Source: Solibacillus sp. FSL K6-1523 | Lineage (GTDB): Bacteria; Bacillota; Bacilli; Bacillales_A; Planococcaceae | Direction: 5' to 3' | Length of the DNA stretch: 64,000 bases | Assembly (NCBI RefSeq): GCF_038005225.1 | Contig: NZ_JBBOSU010000001.1 | Coordinates: 112,001-176,000, forward strand | In this document: positions 54,226 through 64,000 of the stretch, piece after piece | Position numbering within the stretch: position 1 is the first letter of the stretch | Layout of the letters: each line of letters begins with the position of its first letter | Notes under the pieces: model-generated | Seen by the model: the letters and a program-made list of their open reading frames with translations, nothing else | What the model was told of the DNA's origin: nothing | The model's database searches: none | Program-made: the position numbers and the translations under genes

Positions 54226-54994
54226 CACGTTGTTAGTAAAAGAATGGCGGGAAAGCTGGCGTAGTTTTAAATTTATATGGATTCCGATTGTCTTTGTTCT
54301 ACTCGGTGTAAGTGATCCAATCCTCAATTATTTCATGGAGGATATTTTGAATGCAGTTGGTAATATGCCTGAAGGATTTGCGATGATGATGCCAGAACTT
54401 CATGCGATGGATTTACTGGCGGCTTCAACGGGACAGTTTCAATCTATTGGATTAATCGTACTAATTGCTTCCTATATAGGTACGTTTAGCAAGGAACGCC
54501 AAAGCGGCACAGCCACATTATTGTATGTGCGTCCGATTTCCTTTACCGCAATGTTTTTGAGCAAATGGATTGTGGCGAGCAGCGTAGCAATTATTAGTGC
54601 AACAGCTGGCTATGCGGGAAGTGTGTATTATACGGTACTTTTATATGGCAAAGTAGATCCTACTCGCTTTATGGCGATGCTTGGAACGTATTGTATATGG
54701 CTCCTATTTGTCATGGCGGTTACAGTGGCAATGAGTGCAGCATTCAAAACACCGGTTGCTACGACGATTGCAATTTTTTTGATCTTGATTGGTTCAGTTG
54801 TAGACTCCATCATTGGTGGTTTTTGGACGGTTACTCCGTATAAATTGTCGACATATGGATTGCGACTTATTGATGAATCTGTCACGATGTCAATATTTTG
54901 GAGTACATTTACAATGACGGTTTCATTAATGTTTGTCTTTGTTATTATAGGAATTTACTTTAGTAAGAAGCGAGCAAGTACGGTGAAGGTTTAG
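54212..54994 (+). CDS. ABC-2 permease, YxlG-like
   Basis: 260 aa, six transmembrane helices: N-terminal LLVKEWRESWRSFKFIWIPI, ERQSGTATLLYVRPIS (the usual cytoplasmic loop), C-terminal FVIIGIYFSKKRAS. GGTGGCGGG lies upstream of the ATG. Substrate unknown. Last gene before the cobalamin riboswitch. Confidence 0.88.
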   Translation: MGQFNTLLVKEWRESWRSFKFIWIPIVFVLLGVSDPILNYFMEDILNAVGNMPEGFAMMMPELHAMDLLAASTGQFQSIGLIVLIASYIGTFSKERQSGTATLLYVRPISFTAMFLSKWIVASSVAIISATAGYAGSVYYTVLLYGKVDPTRFMAMLGTYCIWLLFVMAVTVAMSAAFKTPVATTIAIFLILIGSVVDSIIGGFWTVTPYKLSTYGLRLIDESVTMSIFWSTFTMTVSLMFVFVIIGIYFSKKRASTVKV

Positions 54995-55098
54995 CTTTTT
55001 ATAAAGATGAAATTGCTAAGATAATTATTAAATAGTTGTAATATTTCATTTATATGGTATTGTAAAGTCATAATTTAATAAACTATTAAATGAGTGCT

Positions 55099-55299
55099 TA
55101 TATTTTGAGAATAATAGGGAAATTAGTGAAAATCTAATGCAGCCCCCGCTACTGTAATAACGGATGAAATCACGAATATCACTGTCTGATGAGGATGGGA
55201 AGATGTGAGAGTAAAGTGAAGTTTAAGCCAGGAAACCTGCTTGTTTAATTCGATTACTTACTTTTCGGTGGGAGAAGTGTAGATGAGAACTCAAATATA
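55099..55299 (+). ncRNA. Cobalamin (AdoCbl) riboswitch
   Basis: The conserved core is visible: GGGAAATTAGTGAAAATCTA, then ATGCAGCCCCCGCTACTGT, GATGAGGATGGGAAGATGTG-like P6 region and the B12 box AAGCCAGGAAACCTGC. The ends TATATTTTGAG (55099-55109) and CTCAAATATA (55290-55299) pair as P1. It controls the cbi operon through the terminator downstream. Confidence 0.95.
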
Positions 55300-55354
55300 G
55301 CAGGTCGTAGTAGATTCTATTTTTTGAAAATACGATTTTTTATATAAATTTTCA

Positions 55355-55399
55355 GATACCCAAACTTCTTTTGTAAAAGAAGTTTGGGTATCTTTTTTT
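55355..55399 (+). terminator. Riboswitch-controlled terminator of the cbi operon
   Basis: An 18-bp perfect stem (GATACCCAAACTTCTTTT and its complement) with a 2-nt loop and seven T residues, directly before the ribosome binding site of the first cbi gene. It is expected to form when cobalamin is bound. Confidence 0.9.
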
Positions 55400-55415
55400 A
55401 TTGGAGGGGAACGTT

Positions 55416-57134
55416 TTGGGTAAAGGGAAGATTTTTGTAGTTGGGTTTGGTCCTGGAGATCGAGAACATATTACAAAAAGAGCCGTAGATGCATTACAGC
55501 AAAGTAATCATATTATGGGTTATAAAACGTATGTAGATTTAATTCGCCATTTAGTAACAGCACAAACAATTGTCAGTACAGGTATGACCGAAGAAGTATC
55601 ACGAGCGCAAGATGCTGTTAAACAGGCAGAGGCAGGAAATATCGTTGCAGTCATTTCGAGTGGTGATGCGGGCGTATACGGCATGGCTGGTTTAGTGTAT
55701 GAGGTTTTAATTGAAAAAGGTTGGACTGAGGCAACAGGTATTGAAGTAGAAGTTGTGCCAGGAATTTCAGCGATTAATTCATGTGCGAGCTTACTTGGTG
55801 CACCGGTAATGCATGACTCTTGTACGATCAGTTTGAGTGACCACTTAACGCCTTGGACAGTCATTGAAAAGCGTATTGAAGCTGCAGCAATGGCGGATTT
55901 TGTCATCGCATTCTACAATCCAAAATCAGGACGGAGAACACGTCAAATTGTAGAAGCACAGCGTATTTTGCTGAAGTATCGTTCACCTGATACACCAGTA
56001 GGATTAGTGAAGAGTGCTTATCGAGAAAGCCAAAATATCGTATTAACAAATTTAGCGGAAATGTTAGACCATGATATTGGTATGTTAACGACTGTTGTAG
56101 TTGGGAACTCCTCCACATTCTTTTACGATAATAAAATTATTACACCACGTGGCTATCAAAGAAAGTATACGCTCGGTGATGAAAAACAAGTTTGGAAACC
56201 GCATCAACGCTTGAAAAAAGAAGCAGAACCATGGGCGCTTGATCAAGAAACAGGAGAAGCAAAATCGGGCTATGAAAAGATTGAGGCAATTAAAGCAGGG
56301 CCAAACCTTAAAATAGAGCCTTTGAAAGAAGTGAGTGTAACTACTGTAGAACCAGCGCCGGTAGTGCCAGCAGAATTTCAACAACTTCCGGAGAAAAAGT
56401 CAGCACTTGAGATGGCAAGAATGGCATTAGCTTGTATATCAAACGAACCTGTGAAGACGGACTTTTTAGTACAGCAAGCAATCGAATCGATTTTTGAATT
56501 TGCCGTTTCACCAGGTGTTGCAAATAAAATCATTACACCACAGCAAATGAAGGTACTTGCTGAAGTAGTAGGAGAAGAGGGAACTCTTGAATATACACCA
56601 GATCATCGTTTCCATGTAAAGATTCCTACTGAAGCACCGGAAAAAGTCGTTGGATTATTACGTGAAACAGGGTTGTACGTGCTGCCTATGGGAGATGTCT
56701 TAAACATAAAGGCATGTGATTTTTGCTATGGAGAGAAGGCAGATTCGATTCCATATGCGGAGGAAATTATGGATACGCTTGGCGGTTTGAAGCTACCAAA
56801 GGAATTGCATGTTGGTTTTAATGGCTGTGGAATGGCTTGCTATCGCCCAATTTTCGATGATATTGGCATTGTCTATCGTAAAAAGAAATTCGATCTTTTT
56901 ATTGGCGCCAAGCCAGTTGGTCGAACGGCACACGCTGCACAACCAGTCGCAGAAGGATTAGAGCCAGATGAACTGATTCCATTATTAACGAAGATCGTTG
57001 AGGAATATAAAGAACATGCACATCCAAATGAGCGCTTCTTTAAATACTTTAAGCGCGTAAAGAAAGTTGCCCATTTCACGTACCAAGATATGAGCTGCAA
57101 AATCAAAGTAGAAGAAGCACCATGTGGCGATTAG
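55416..57134 (+). CDS. cbiH60: Cobalt-factor III methyltransferase, CbiH60-type fusion
   Basis: Catalyses C17 methylation and ring contraction of the corrin precursor. Residues 1-~245 are the SAM-dependent methyltransferase (VVGFGPGDREHITKRA, SSGDAGVYGMAGL, VVPGISAINSCASLLGAP, VGNSSTFFYDN). After a linker, the last ~190 residues form a nitrite/sulfite-reductase-like Fe-S domain with the cysteines in ACDFCYG and NGCGMACYRP. This matches the 60-kDa CbiH60 of B. megaterium. 572 aa. The TTG at 55416 is chosen: GGAGGGG lies 6 nt upstream. Confidence 0.92.
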   Translation: MGKGKIFVVGFGPGDREHITKRAVDALQQSNHIMGYKTYVDLIRHLVTAQTIVSTGMTEEVSRAQDAVKQAEAGNIVAVISSGDAGVYGMAGLVYEVLIEKGWTEATGIEVEVVPGISAINSCASLLGAPVMHDSCTISLSDHLTPWTVIEKRIEAAAMADFVIAFYNPKSGRRTRQIVEAQRILLKYRSPDTPVGLVKSAYRESQNIVLTNLAEMLDHDIGMLTTVVVGNSSTFFYDNKIITPRGYQRKYTLGDEKQVWKPHQRLKKEAEPWALDQETGEAKSGYEKIEAIKAGPNLKIEPLKEVSVTTVEPAPVVPAEFQQLPEKKSALEMARMALACISNEPVKTDFLVQQAIESIFEFAVSPGVANKIITPQQMKVLAEVVGEEGTLEYTPDHRFHVKIPTEAPEKVVGLLRETGLYVLPMGDVLNIKACDFCYGEKADSIPYAEEIMDTLGGLKLPKELHVGFNGCGMACYRPIFDDIGIVYRKKKFDLFIGAKPVGRTAHAAQPVAEGLEPDELIPLLTKIVEEYKEHAHPNERFFKYFKRVKKVAHFTYQDMSCKIKVEEAPCGD

Positions 57135-57144
57135 GAGGGGTGAC

Positions 57145-57900
57145 ATGATTTTATTTTTAGCAGGGACGAGCGATGCACGTGAATTGGCCATTGAGCTACA
57201 AAACAAGGGGCATTTATTATTAGCAACCGTCGTGACAGATTCAGCAGCAAATAGCTTGAAGGAAGCGGGCATTGCCTATCAAGTAGGGCGCCTTTCAATC
57301 GAACAGATGACGGCGATCATTGATGAAAAGGGTGTGACAACGGTTATTGATGCAAGCCACCCTTATGCAGAGGAAGCTTCAAAAACAGCGATGGCCGCAG
57401 CAGAGCAATGCAAGGTGCCTTATATTCGTTACGAACGTCCGCAGCAACAGTATATGCATCCACTAATAACTGAAGTGGAAACATATGAAGAAGCGGCACT
57501 TATTGCGCGTGAGCATAAAGGAACTGTGATGTTGACAACAGGTAGCAAAACACTTGCGACATTCACGAAGCACTTGCTCATTGACTCCATCCGTCTAGTT
57601 TGTCGCATGTTACCGAACAAAGAAAACATGGAGAAATGCGATTTGTTAGGCTTGAAGCAGCGTGACATTATCGCGATTCAAGGTCCATTTTCAAAAGAGT
57701 TAAATACAGCATTGTACCGTCAATATGACACAACACTCGTTATTACAAAAGAAAGTGGAAAAGTCGGTGCTGTTGATGAAAAAGTGGATGCTGCATTGGA
57801 ATTAAACATTCCTGTAATTTTAATTAAACGACCTAAAATCACTTACATTAATCAATGTTCTACATTTGAAGAGATCATTGAAAAACTAGGAGGAATTTAA
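57145..57900 (+). CDS. cbiJ: Cobalt-precorrin-6A reductase
   Basis: 251 aa. Reduces (cobalt-)precorrin-6A at the C18-C19 bond. N terminus ILFLAGTSDARELAIELQNKG, the conserved VIDASHPYAEEASKTA, MLTTGSKTLATF, and IAIQGPFSKELNTALY. AGGAGGGG lies just upstream of the ATG at 57145. It follows cbiH60 directly; the cbiX chelatase gene found at this spot in B. megaterium is absent. Confidence 0.93.
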   Translation: MILFLAGTSDARELAIELQNKGHLLLATVVTDSAANSLKEAGIAYQVGRLSIEQMTAIIDEKGVTTVIDASHPYAEEASKTAMAAAEQCKVPYIRYERPQQQYMHPLITEVETYEEAALIAREHKGTVMLTTGSKTLATFTKHLLIDSIRLVCRMLPNKENMEKCDLLGLKQRDIIAIQGPFSKELNTALYRQYDTTLVITKESGKVGAVDEKVDAALELNIPVILIKRPKITYINQCSTFEEIIEKLGGI

Positions 57901-57901
57901 A

Positions 57902-58576
57902 ATGGCAAATATGAACTTTAATATGGATTTCGTACCTTTAACGGTAGACCCAGACAAAATTTACGATTACAGCTTTGCAATGATTAAAGAAGAGATGGGC
58001 GAGCACAACTTTACAGACGAGCAGTGGTTAGTAGTAAGACGTGTTATTCACGCATCAGCAGACTTTGAATTAGGGCGCAGTATGATTTTTACAGAAGATG
58101 CGATTGAGGCAGGTATTCAATCGATTTTAGCTGGTCGTCATGTAGTTGCTGATGTACAGATGATTGAAAGTGGATCTGGGCGCAAACGATTCCAAAAGCA
58201 TGGTGGAGATTTACACTGTTATATCGCGGATGAAGATGTTTCAAAAGAAGCGAAAGCAATTGGGACGACGCGCGCGATTATTTCCATGCAAAAAGCAACG
58301 AAATTACAAGAAGGCGGCATTTATGCGATTGGTAACGCCCCAACTGCACTTTTAGAGTTAATTCGTTTAATTAAAGAAGGGTTAGCAAAACCAGATTTAA
58401 TTATCGGCATGCCAGTAGGGTTTGTATCGGCAGCAGAATCAAAAGCCGAGTTAGCAATATTAGAAGGTATTCCATTCATTACAAATGAAGGACGTAAAGG
58501 TGGCAGTACAGTGACTGTAGCAGCATTGAATGCGATCTCGATTATGGCTGATGAGCGAGCAAAGCAAACGAAATAA
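57902..58576 (+). CDS. cbiC: Cobalt-precorrin-8 methylmutase
   Basis: 224 aa. Moves the methyl group from C11 to C12 to give cobyrinate. Signatures: VVRRVIHASADFELGRSMIF (with the catalytic His), AGRHVVADVQMIESG, AIGNAPTALLELIRLI and GMPVGFVSAAESKAEL. AGGAGG lies 7 nt before the ATG. Its 3' end overlaps cbiD by 26 bp. Confidence 0.96.
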   Translation: MANMNFNMDFVPLTVDPDKIYDYSFAMIKEEMGEHNFTDEQWLVVRRVIHASADFELGRSMIFTEDAIEAGIQSILAGRHVVADVQMIESGSGRKRFQKHGGDLHCYIADEDVSKEAKAIGTTRAIISMQKATKLQEGGIYAIGNAPTALLELIRLIKEGLAKPDLIIGMPVGFVSAAESKAELAILEGIPFITNEGRKGGSTVTVAALNAISIMADERAKQTK

Positions 58577-59687
58577 AAAAGACCCGTCACAAATGCGTCA
58601 TGGTTACACAACAGGTGCGTGTGCTACAGCAATGACTAAAGCAGCCTTACAAGCAGTTGTGACTGGTCAAGTTCCTGATGAGGTCACGATTTATTTACCA
58701 GTGGGGCAATTTGCGACATTTAAGGTGGAAACGAGTGAAATCCAAGGCGATGCCATCATGTGTGAAACGATTAAAGATGCCGGGGATGATCCAGATGCGA
58801 CACATAAAGCGCGTATCCAAAGCACGGTGCGTTTAATAGACGTCCCAGGCATCCATTTAGACGGTGGTGTAGGTGTAGGGCGTGTAACAAAAGCGGGTTT
58901 ACCAGTACCAGTTGGGCTGGCGGCGATCAATCCTGTACCACGTAAAATGATTACAAGTGTCGTTCAAGAAGGAATAGATAATTATGCGCTAGAACAAGGT
59001 GTAGAAGTAATTATTTCCGTACCAGACGGCGAAGAAATTGCCAAAAAAACATTGAATGGACGCTTAGGTATACTCGGTGGCATTTCAATATTAGGTACAC
59101 GTGGTACGGTCGTTCCGTTTTCCAGCTCAGCGTATATGGCGAGTATTGTTCAGGCGCTAAGTGTTGCGAAGGAAGCAGGGTGCGACCATGTTGTCATCAC
59201 GACGGGCGGACGTAGTGAAAAATACGCGATGAAACAATATCCTAATTTACCAGAGGAAGCCTTCATTGAGATGGGTGATTTCGTTGGGTTTACATTGAAG
59301 CATATTGCACGTAAAAAATTCGCCAAAGTATCGCTCGTTGGCATGATGGGGAAATTTTCGAAAGTTGCGCAAGGCGTTATGATGGTCCATTCGAAAAGTG
59401 CACCGATTAGCTTCGAGTTTCTAGCAACTATTGCACAAAGAAGTGGTGTGGAAGAGCCGGTATTAAGTGAGATTTTGACAGCAAATACAGCCTCTCAAGT
59501 AGGTGAGATTTTACAAGGGAATGAAGCTTATTTTGAAGCGCTCTGTAAAAACTGTTGCTACTATGCATTAGCGCATATGAATACACAAATTAGTGTGTCC
59601 ACAAGCTTGTATGCCATGAATGGAGACTGTTTAGGAAAGGCTGAGAATATTGAAGAATTGCATGAAGATGATTGGTATAGGGGATAA
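58551..59687 (+). CDS. cbiD: Cobalt-precorrin-5B C1-methyltransferase
   Basis: 378 aa. Methylates C1 in the anaerobic route. Family marks: [19 protein letters not shown] near the N terminus, [33 protein letters not shown] and [11 protein letters not shown]. Starts at 58551 inside the end of cbiC and ends 26 bp into cbiE/T, so the three are translationally coupled. Confidence 0.96.
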   Translation: MSEQSKRNKKDPSQMRHGYTTGACATAMTKAALQAVVTGQVPDEVTIYLPVGQFATFKVETSEIQGDAIMCETIKDAGDDPDATHKARIQSTVRLIDVPGIHLDGGVGVGRVTKAGLPVPVGLAAINPVPRKMITSVVQEGIDNYALEQGVEVIISVPDGEEIAKKTLNGRLGILGGISILGTRGTVVPFSSSAYMASIVQALSVAKEAGCDHVVITTGGRSEKYAMKQYPNLPEEAFIEMGDFVGFTLKHIARKKFAKVSLVGMMGKFSKVAQGVMMVHSKSAPISFEFLATIAQRSGVEEPVLSEILTANTASQVGEILQGNEAYFEALCKNCCYYALAHMNTQISVSTSLYAMNGDCLGKAENIEELHEDDWYRG

Positions 59688-60858
59688 CGGCGTAAATGGT
59701 TTATTACCACAATACATTGACTGGATTAATGAATGTGATGTGTTAGTTGGAGGAGAGCGCCATTTAGCGTTTTTCCCAAATTTCAATAAAGAAAAGAAAG
59801 TCATTAAAGGTGGTTTGTCTAAGCTTGTCGATGAATTACAGCAAGAAACACGTAATGTTGTAATTTTAGTGTCGGGAGATCCATTATTTTTTGGACTAGG
59901 TGGTGTGTTAGCAAAAAAACTACCATTAGAAATTTACCCGTATACAAGCTCTGTACAACTAGCCTTCTCAAAAATGCAGGACAGCTGGCAAGATGCCTAT
60001 ATCGTTAGTTTACATGGACGTTCGATAAAAGGCTTTGCTCAAAAAATTGATGGACGGAAAAAGATTGCGATTTTGACAGATGACAATAATACGCCACAAG
60101 CGATTGCTACGTATTTGAAACATTATGGTATGACAGAATACGAAGCGTTTGTCGCTGAAAATTTAGAAGGTGAAAATGAGCGCTGCCGTTTTATGACATT
60201 AGATGAGATGGAACAGGCTAGTTTTTCCCCTTTAAATGTTGTGATTTTAAAACAATGCGGGTTGGTTAAGCGCTGTGCAATTGGTATTGCTGATGAAGCG
60301 TTTCATCAACGTAAGCCAGAAAAAGGCTTAATTACGAAGAAGGAAATTCGCGTACTTTGTTTGCAAGAGCTACAGCTGCAAGAGGATAGCGTTATGTGGG
60401 ATATCGGTACATGTACAGGTTCAGTTGCAATAGAGGCCGCAAAAATTGCCCGTGAAGGCGCGGTATTTGCCATTGAAAAAAATGAAGGTGACTTAGAAAA
60501 CTGCTTATTGAATCAAGCGAAACATCGAACTGATTTCACCGCAATTCTTGGAAAAGCACCAGAACGCTTAGATGAATTTCCAAATCCGAATGCGATTTTT
60601 ATCGGCGGTAACGGCGGTAATATGGAGCATTTATTAGAAACTTGTATTACACGTTTATTACCAGGTGGTCGATTAGTAATGAACATCGCCACGATTGAAA
60701 ATTTAGCGGATGCGATGAAGTATTTGAAAAGCTTAGGTTGCACAGTAACAATTTTACAAGCTCAAATTTCAAGAAGTAAGCCGATTTTGAATTTAACGCG
60801 TTTTGAACCATTAAATCCAATATTTATTGTGACGGCACAGAAAGGAACGGACAAATGA
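59662..60858 (+). CDS. cbiET: CbiE-CbiT fusion: C5,15-methyltransferase/decarboxylase
   Basis: About 398 aa with two methyltransferase domains. Residues 1-~195 are CbiE ([35 protein letters not shown]); ~205-398 are CbiT ([52 protein letters not shown]). It methylates C5 and C15 and decarboxylates the acetate side chain (CobL-type). Start uncertain: ATG 59662 or 59668, within the end of cbiD. ATGA overlap with cbiL. Confidence 0.93.
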   Translation: MKMIGIGDNGVNGLLPQYIDWINECDVLVGGERHLAFFPNFNKEKKVIKGGLSKLVDELQQETRNVVILVSGDPLFFGLGGVLAKKLPLEIYPYTSSVQLAFSKMQDSWQDAYIVSLHGRSIKGFAQKIDGRKKIAILTDDNNTPQAIATYLKHYGMTEYEAFVAENLEGENERCRFMTLDEMEQASFSPLNVVILKQCGLVKRCAIGIADEAFHQRKPEKGLITKKEIRVLCLQELQLQEDSVMWDIGTCTGSVAIEAAKIAREGAVFAIEKNEGDLENCLLNQAKHRTDFTAILGKAPERLDEFPNPNAIFIGGNGGNMEHLLETCITRLLPGGRLVMNIATIENLADAMKYLKSLGCTVTILQAQISRSKPILNLTRFEPLNPIFIVTAQKGTDK

Positions 60859-61559
60859 CATTAGGTATTTTATATGGAGTAGGCGTTGGCCCTGGAGATC
60901 CAGAATTAATTACAGTAAAGGCTTTCCGAAAATTACAGGAGTGTCCTGTTATTGCTTACCCGAAAAAACTAAAAGGTAGTAAATCATATGCACATCGCAT
61001 TGTAGAAGAATACATTAATCCAGCAGAAAAGAATATGCTTGGTCTTGTTTTTCCCATGACAAAAGATGAGGAAACATTAAAAACGGAGTGGGCAAAGTCA
61101 GTAGAGGCGATTTATACATATTTAGAACAGGGGCAAGATGTTGCGTTTGTGACAGAAGGCGACCCGATGTTGTTCAGTACATTTATTCATTTAATGAAAT
61201 TGATGAAAGAAACGTATCCAGCTGTTGAAATGGAAACGATAGCGGGCATCTCATCATTTAACGGCTCGGCAAATCGTCTAGGTATCCCACTTGCAGATGG
61301 TGACGACCGTGTGGCGATGATTCCAGCAACGGAAGATATGGATGAAATGCGTCGTGTACTTGAAACGCATGATGCCGTCGTGTTTATTAAAGTGGCAAAA
61401 GTTTTAGAGGACATGCTCGATTTATTAGAGGATATGAATTTATTATATGGCACACATGTCGTGACAAAAGTAACTTCTGATGAAGAAATTATTTGGGATG
61501 TCGAAGAGTTACGTGGTGCAGAGCTTAATTATTTATCTTGTATGGTGGTGCGAAAATAA
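60855..61559 (+). CDS. cbiL: Cobalt-factor II C20-methyltransferase
   Basis: 234 aa. SAM-dependent tetrapyrrole methyltransferase: [57 protein letters not shown]. The C20-methylating subgroup is indicated by the [16 protein letters not shown] start and position in the operon. Overlaps cbiET and cbiF starts by 4 and 1 bp. Confidence 0.94.
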   Translation: MTLGILYGVGVGPGDPELITVKAFRKLQECPVIAYPKKLKGSKSYAHRIVEEYINPAEKNMLGLVFPMTKDEETLKTEWAKSVEAIYTYLEQGQDVAFVTEGDPMLFSTFIHLMKLMKETYPAVEMETIAGISSFNGSANRLGIPLADGDDRVAMIPATEDMDEMRRVLETHDAVVFIKVAKVLEDMLDLLEDMNLLYGTHVVTKVTSDEEIIWDVEELRGAELNYLSCMVVRK

Positions 61560-62341
61560 TGAAAAAAATATGGATTATTGGTGCAGGTCCTGGTGACCCA
61601 GATTTGATTACGGTAAAAGGATTGAAACTGTTACAAACAGCAGATGTCGTGATGTATACGGATTCATTAGTAAGTGAAAAGTTAGTAGCTGAGGCACATC
61701 CAGATGCTGAAATTATTCGTACAGCGGGCATGCATTTAGAAGAAATGGTGAACTGCATTGTGGAACGCGTAAATGCCGGGAAAGAAGTCGTTCGTTTACA
61801 TACGGGAGATCCAGCGATGTACGGTGCAACGATGGAACAAGTGGCATTGTTAAAACAGCATGACATTGGCTATGAAGTGGTGCCAGGTGTCAGTTCCGTA
61901 TTTGCAGCAGCAGCAGCGGTTGGCGCGGAGTTAACGGTACCGGATTTAACACAAACGTTAATTTTAACACGTGCAGAAGGAAGAACGCCTGTACCGGACC
62001 GTGAAAAACTTCAGGCACTTGCAAGTCATCACAGTACGATTGCCATGTTTTTAAGTGCAACGTTAACGAAAAAAATTATGAAAGAGTTACAAGCTGCGGG
62101 TTGGGCGGATGATACACCAATTGCGGTGATACAACGTGCTTCTTGGCCGGATCAAAAAATCGTTCGTACAACATTATCACAACTAGATGAAGCGATGCGT
62201 ACAAACGGCATTCGCAAACATGCGATGATTTTAGCTGGTTGGGCACTTGACCCGAACATTCATGAAAAAGACTATCGTTCGAAATTATACGATAAAACAT
62301 TTACACATGGTTTCCGTAAAGGTGTGAAGGCAGATGATTAG
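61559..62341 (+). CDS. cbiF: Cobalt-precorrin-4 C11-methyltransferase
   Basis: 260 aa. Tetrapyrrole methyltransferase: IWIIGAGPGDPDLITVKGLK, RLHTGDPAMYGATMEQ, VVPGVSSVFAAAAAVGAEL, LTRAEGRTPVP. The ATG at 61559 shares a base with the cbiL stop. 8-bp overlap with cbiG. Confidence 0.95.
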   Translation: MKKIWIIGAGPGDPDLITVKGLKLLQTADVVMYTDSLVSEKLVAEAHPDAEIIRTAGMHLEEMVNCIVERVNAGKEVVRLHTGDPAMYGATMEQVALLKQHDIGYEVVPGVSSVFAAAAAVGAELTVPDLTQTLILTRAEGRTPVPDREKLQALASHHSTIAMFLSATLTKKIMKELQAAGWADDTPIAVIQRASWPDQKIVRTTLSQLDEAMRTNGIRKHAMILAGWALDPNIHEKDYRSKLYDKTFTHGFRKGVKADD

Positions 62342-63473
62342 TTTACAAGAAGGTGTCATTCCAGAAGTGGATAAACGCAAGCCATATGCCCTTGTATCCA
62401 TTACAAAACATGGTGTGGAGAATGCGCGTAACTATGCGGAAAAATTCCCTTATGTTGACCTTTATTATATGAAAAAATTTGAGCGCGGAGACGAATCGAC
62501 ACGTCATATTCAAATGTTTGATGGGACGGTTCGTTTATTATTACCGGCACTTTTTCAACAATATAAAGCGGTTATTTGTATTATTTCACTCGGTGCGGTC
62601 GTACGAATGATTGCACCGCTATTAGTAGACAAAAAGCAAGATCCAGCCGTGCTAACAGTTGATGATAAAGGACAGTATGTTGTGAGCGTACTTTCTGGAC
62701 ATATTGGCGGTGCAAATGCATTAACACATGAATTTGCTGAGGCAATTGGTGCGCAGCCTGTTATTACAACGGCTTCAGATGTTCAAAAAACGATTCCTGT
62801 CGATTTATTTGGCGCAAAATTTGGTTGGATATGGGATGCAGAAGATAAGCTCACGCCAGTAAGTGCTTCCGTTGTTAATGAGGAGCATGTAGCCATCGTG
62901 CAGGAAACAGGCGAAAGAAACTGGTGGATGCACGACACACCAATGCCCGAAACGTTAAAGTTATATCCTTCAACCGAAGAAGCGCTCGCAGTAAATCCGC
63001 ATGCGACATTACTTATTACGGATCGCATTATTGAACCGCATGAAGAAGTGCTTTTACAAAATGGTGTTATTTATCGACCTAAGTCACTTGTATTAGGAAT
63101 GGGCTGTAATAGAGGAACATCAGCAGAAGAAATAGAGGCCCTTATCGACGAAACGTTAGTCGAGCTAAAGTTGAGTAAAAAAAGCGTGAAAGCGATTGCG
63201 ACAATCGACCTTAAAAAGGATGAAGAGGGCTTTTTACAAGTAGCAGCTAAAAATAATTGGGCGTTTATTACGTATACGCCAGAACAGTTAAATGAGATGC
63301 CATTAAAAAACCCTTCTGAAAAAGTGCATAAGTATACAGGTGCTTACGGTGTATGTGAACCAGCAGCTCTGCGCTATGCGAAGACGAACGATTGGTTGCT
63401 AGAGAAAAAGAAGGGTGTGAATGCAACAATTTCAGTTGCACGAATTTCTTTTGATGAGGAGGAAATGCAATGA
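62334..63473 (+). CDS. cbiG: Cobalt-precorrin-5A hydrolase
   Basis: 379 aa. Opens the delta-lactone and releases acetaldehyde. N-terminal domain KPYALVSITKHGVENARNYA, core ICIISLGAVVRMIAPLL and VVSVLSGHIGGANALTHEFA, C-terminal domain LVLGMGCNRGTSAEEIEALI and GVCEPAALRYA. Spans all three CbiG subdomains. Overlaps cbiA by 4 bp. Confidence 0.95.
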   Translation: MISLQEGVIPEVDKRKPYALVSITKHGVENARNYAEKFPYVDLYYMKKFERGDESTRHIQMFDGTVRLLLPALFQQYKAVICIISLGAVVRMIAPLLVDKKQDPAVLTVDDKGQYVVSVLSGHIGGANALTHEFAEAIGAQPVITTASDVQKTIPVDLFGAKFGWIWDAEDKLTPVSASVVNEEHVAIVQETGERNWWMHDTPMPETLKLYPSTEEALAVNPHATLLITDRIIEPHEEVLLQNGVIYRPKSLVLGMGCNRGTSAEEIEALIDETLVELKLSKKSVKAIATIDLKKDEEGFLQVAAKNNWAFITYTPEQLNEMPLKNPSEKVHKYTGAYGVCEPAALRYAKTNDWLLEKKKGVNATISVARISFDEEEMQ

Positions 63474-64000
63474 ATCGATTTGTTTTAGCGGGTACAGGCA
63501 GTGGTGTTGGTAAAACAACATTCACAATTGGTATTATGCGTGCACTCATGAAAAGAGGGCTATCCGTGCAAGGATTTAAATGCGGACCGGATTATATTGA
63601 CCCGACTTTTCATACAGCGGTAACGAAAAGACCTTCTCGAAATATTGATGGCTTTATGATGGCGCATGATGTTGTTCGTGATATTGTGGCCCGTGCTAGT
63701 CATGATACGGATGTAAGTATTATTGAAGGGGTTATGGGTTTTTATGATGGGAAATCACCATTATCCAACGAAGGTTCAGCGGCGCATATTAGCGAGTTGA
63801 CGAACAGCCCGGTTATTTTAATTGTAAACGCAGCGAGTATGGCGCGTAGTGTGGCTGCCATTGTAAAAGGGTTTCAAATGCTCGATGAAAACGCCCAAAT
63901 TGTCGGCGTCATCGTCAATCAGCTTGGCAGCAAAAATCATTATGATATTGTCAAAACCGCAATTGAAGCAGAGTGTCATATACCGGTGATTGGCTATTTA
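63470..64000 (+). CDS. cbiA: Cobyrinate a,c-diamide synthase, N-terminal part
   Basis: The first 177 codons; the gene continues past the window edge. It amidates the a and c side chains using ATP and glutamine. Walker A GTGSGVGKTT (8-17), then GFKCGPDYIDPTFH, IIEGVMGFYDGK and VILIVNAASMARSVAAIVKG, all diagnostic of CbiA/CobB. The ATG is inside the cbiG stop (ATGA). Confidence 0.95.
   Translation, partial: MNRFVLAGTGSGVGKTTFTIGIMRALMKRGLSVQGFKCGPDYIDPTFHTAVTKRPSRNIDGFMMAHDVVRDIVARASHDTDVSIIEGVMGFYDGKSPLSNEGSAAHISELTNSPVILIVNAASMARSVAAIVKGFQMLDENAQIVGVIVNQLGSKNHYDIVKTAIEAECHIPVIGYL

Overview
The window is AT-rich Gram-positive DNA from the Bacillales, most likely Planococcaceae/Caryophanaceae (Solibacillus- or Lysinibacillus-like). 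The evidence is strong AGGAGG-type ribosome binding sites, frequent TTG/GTG starts, a Bacillus-type 5S rRNA, a YfhD-type small gene and a cobalamin operon with the gene order known from Bacillus megaterium. The genus is an inference.

Layout. 1-360: end of an rRNA operon (5S rRNA, terminators). 427-4233: a glyoxylate block: LytTR regulator, divergent isocitrate lyase, then a class V aminotransferase behind a long, structured leader with a terminator-like hairpin. 4277-8198: Sel1-repeat protein, small membrane protein, glycosyltransferase without its DXD motif, YkvA protein. 8240-9632: stand-alone TnpB element. 9724-12763: MBOAT/DHHW/lipoprotein cassette, probably for surface-polymer O-acetylation. 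13070-19353: seven-gene operon with an ABC importer, an alkaline-phosphatase-superfamily hydrolase, a DeoR regulator and a PHP phosphoesterase, apparently for uptake and cleavage of a phosphorus-containing organic compound. Its terminator was hit by an IS1182-type element (19381-20924).

20958-28340: N-acetylglucosamine-kinase-like protein, LysE exporter, then an antimicrobial-peptide-resistance type island (two-component system, divergent ABC transporter) flanked by two direct copies of a palindromic repeat and carrying a Tn3 transposase remnant. 28609-34905: SDR dehydrogenase, TetR regulator, hypothetical and small membrane proteins, transporters, esterase. 34948-36552: IS200 remnant and an intact IS3-type element. 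36818-40271: ECF sigma/anti-sigma pair and a NupC nucleoside transporter. 40861-48117: methyltransferase, then a 2-aminoethylphosphonate system (DeoR regulator, ABC importer, PhnW, PhnX). PhnW turns 2-aminoethylphosphonate into phosphonoacetaldehyde, and PhnX splits that into acetaldehyde and phosphate. 48267-54994: YfhD, transporter, acetyltransferase, PfkB kinase, tyrosine phosphatase, and an XRE/YxlEFG-like operon. 55099-64000: cobalamin riboswitch and the anaerobic corrin-ring operon cbiH60-J-C-D-ET-L-F-G-A; cbiA is cut by the window edge.

Non-coding signals that stand out: three intergenic arrays with an exact 21-bp period (29534, 38657, 48505), an 84-bp structured repeat in two copies (29382, 51334), 11-bp-phased operator-like repeats before the phosphonate operon, and LytTR-like sites in front of both glyoxylate genes.
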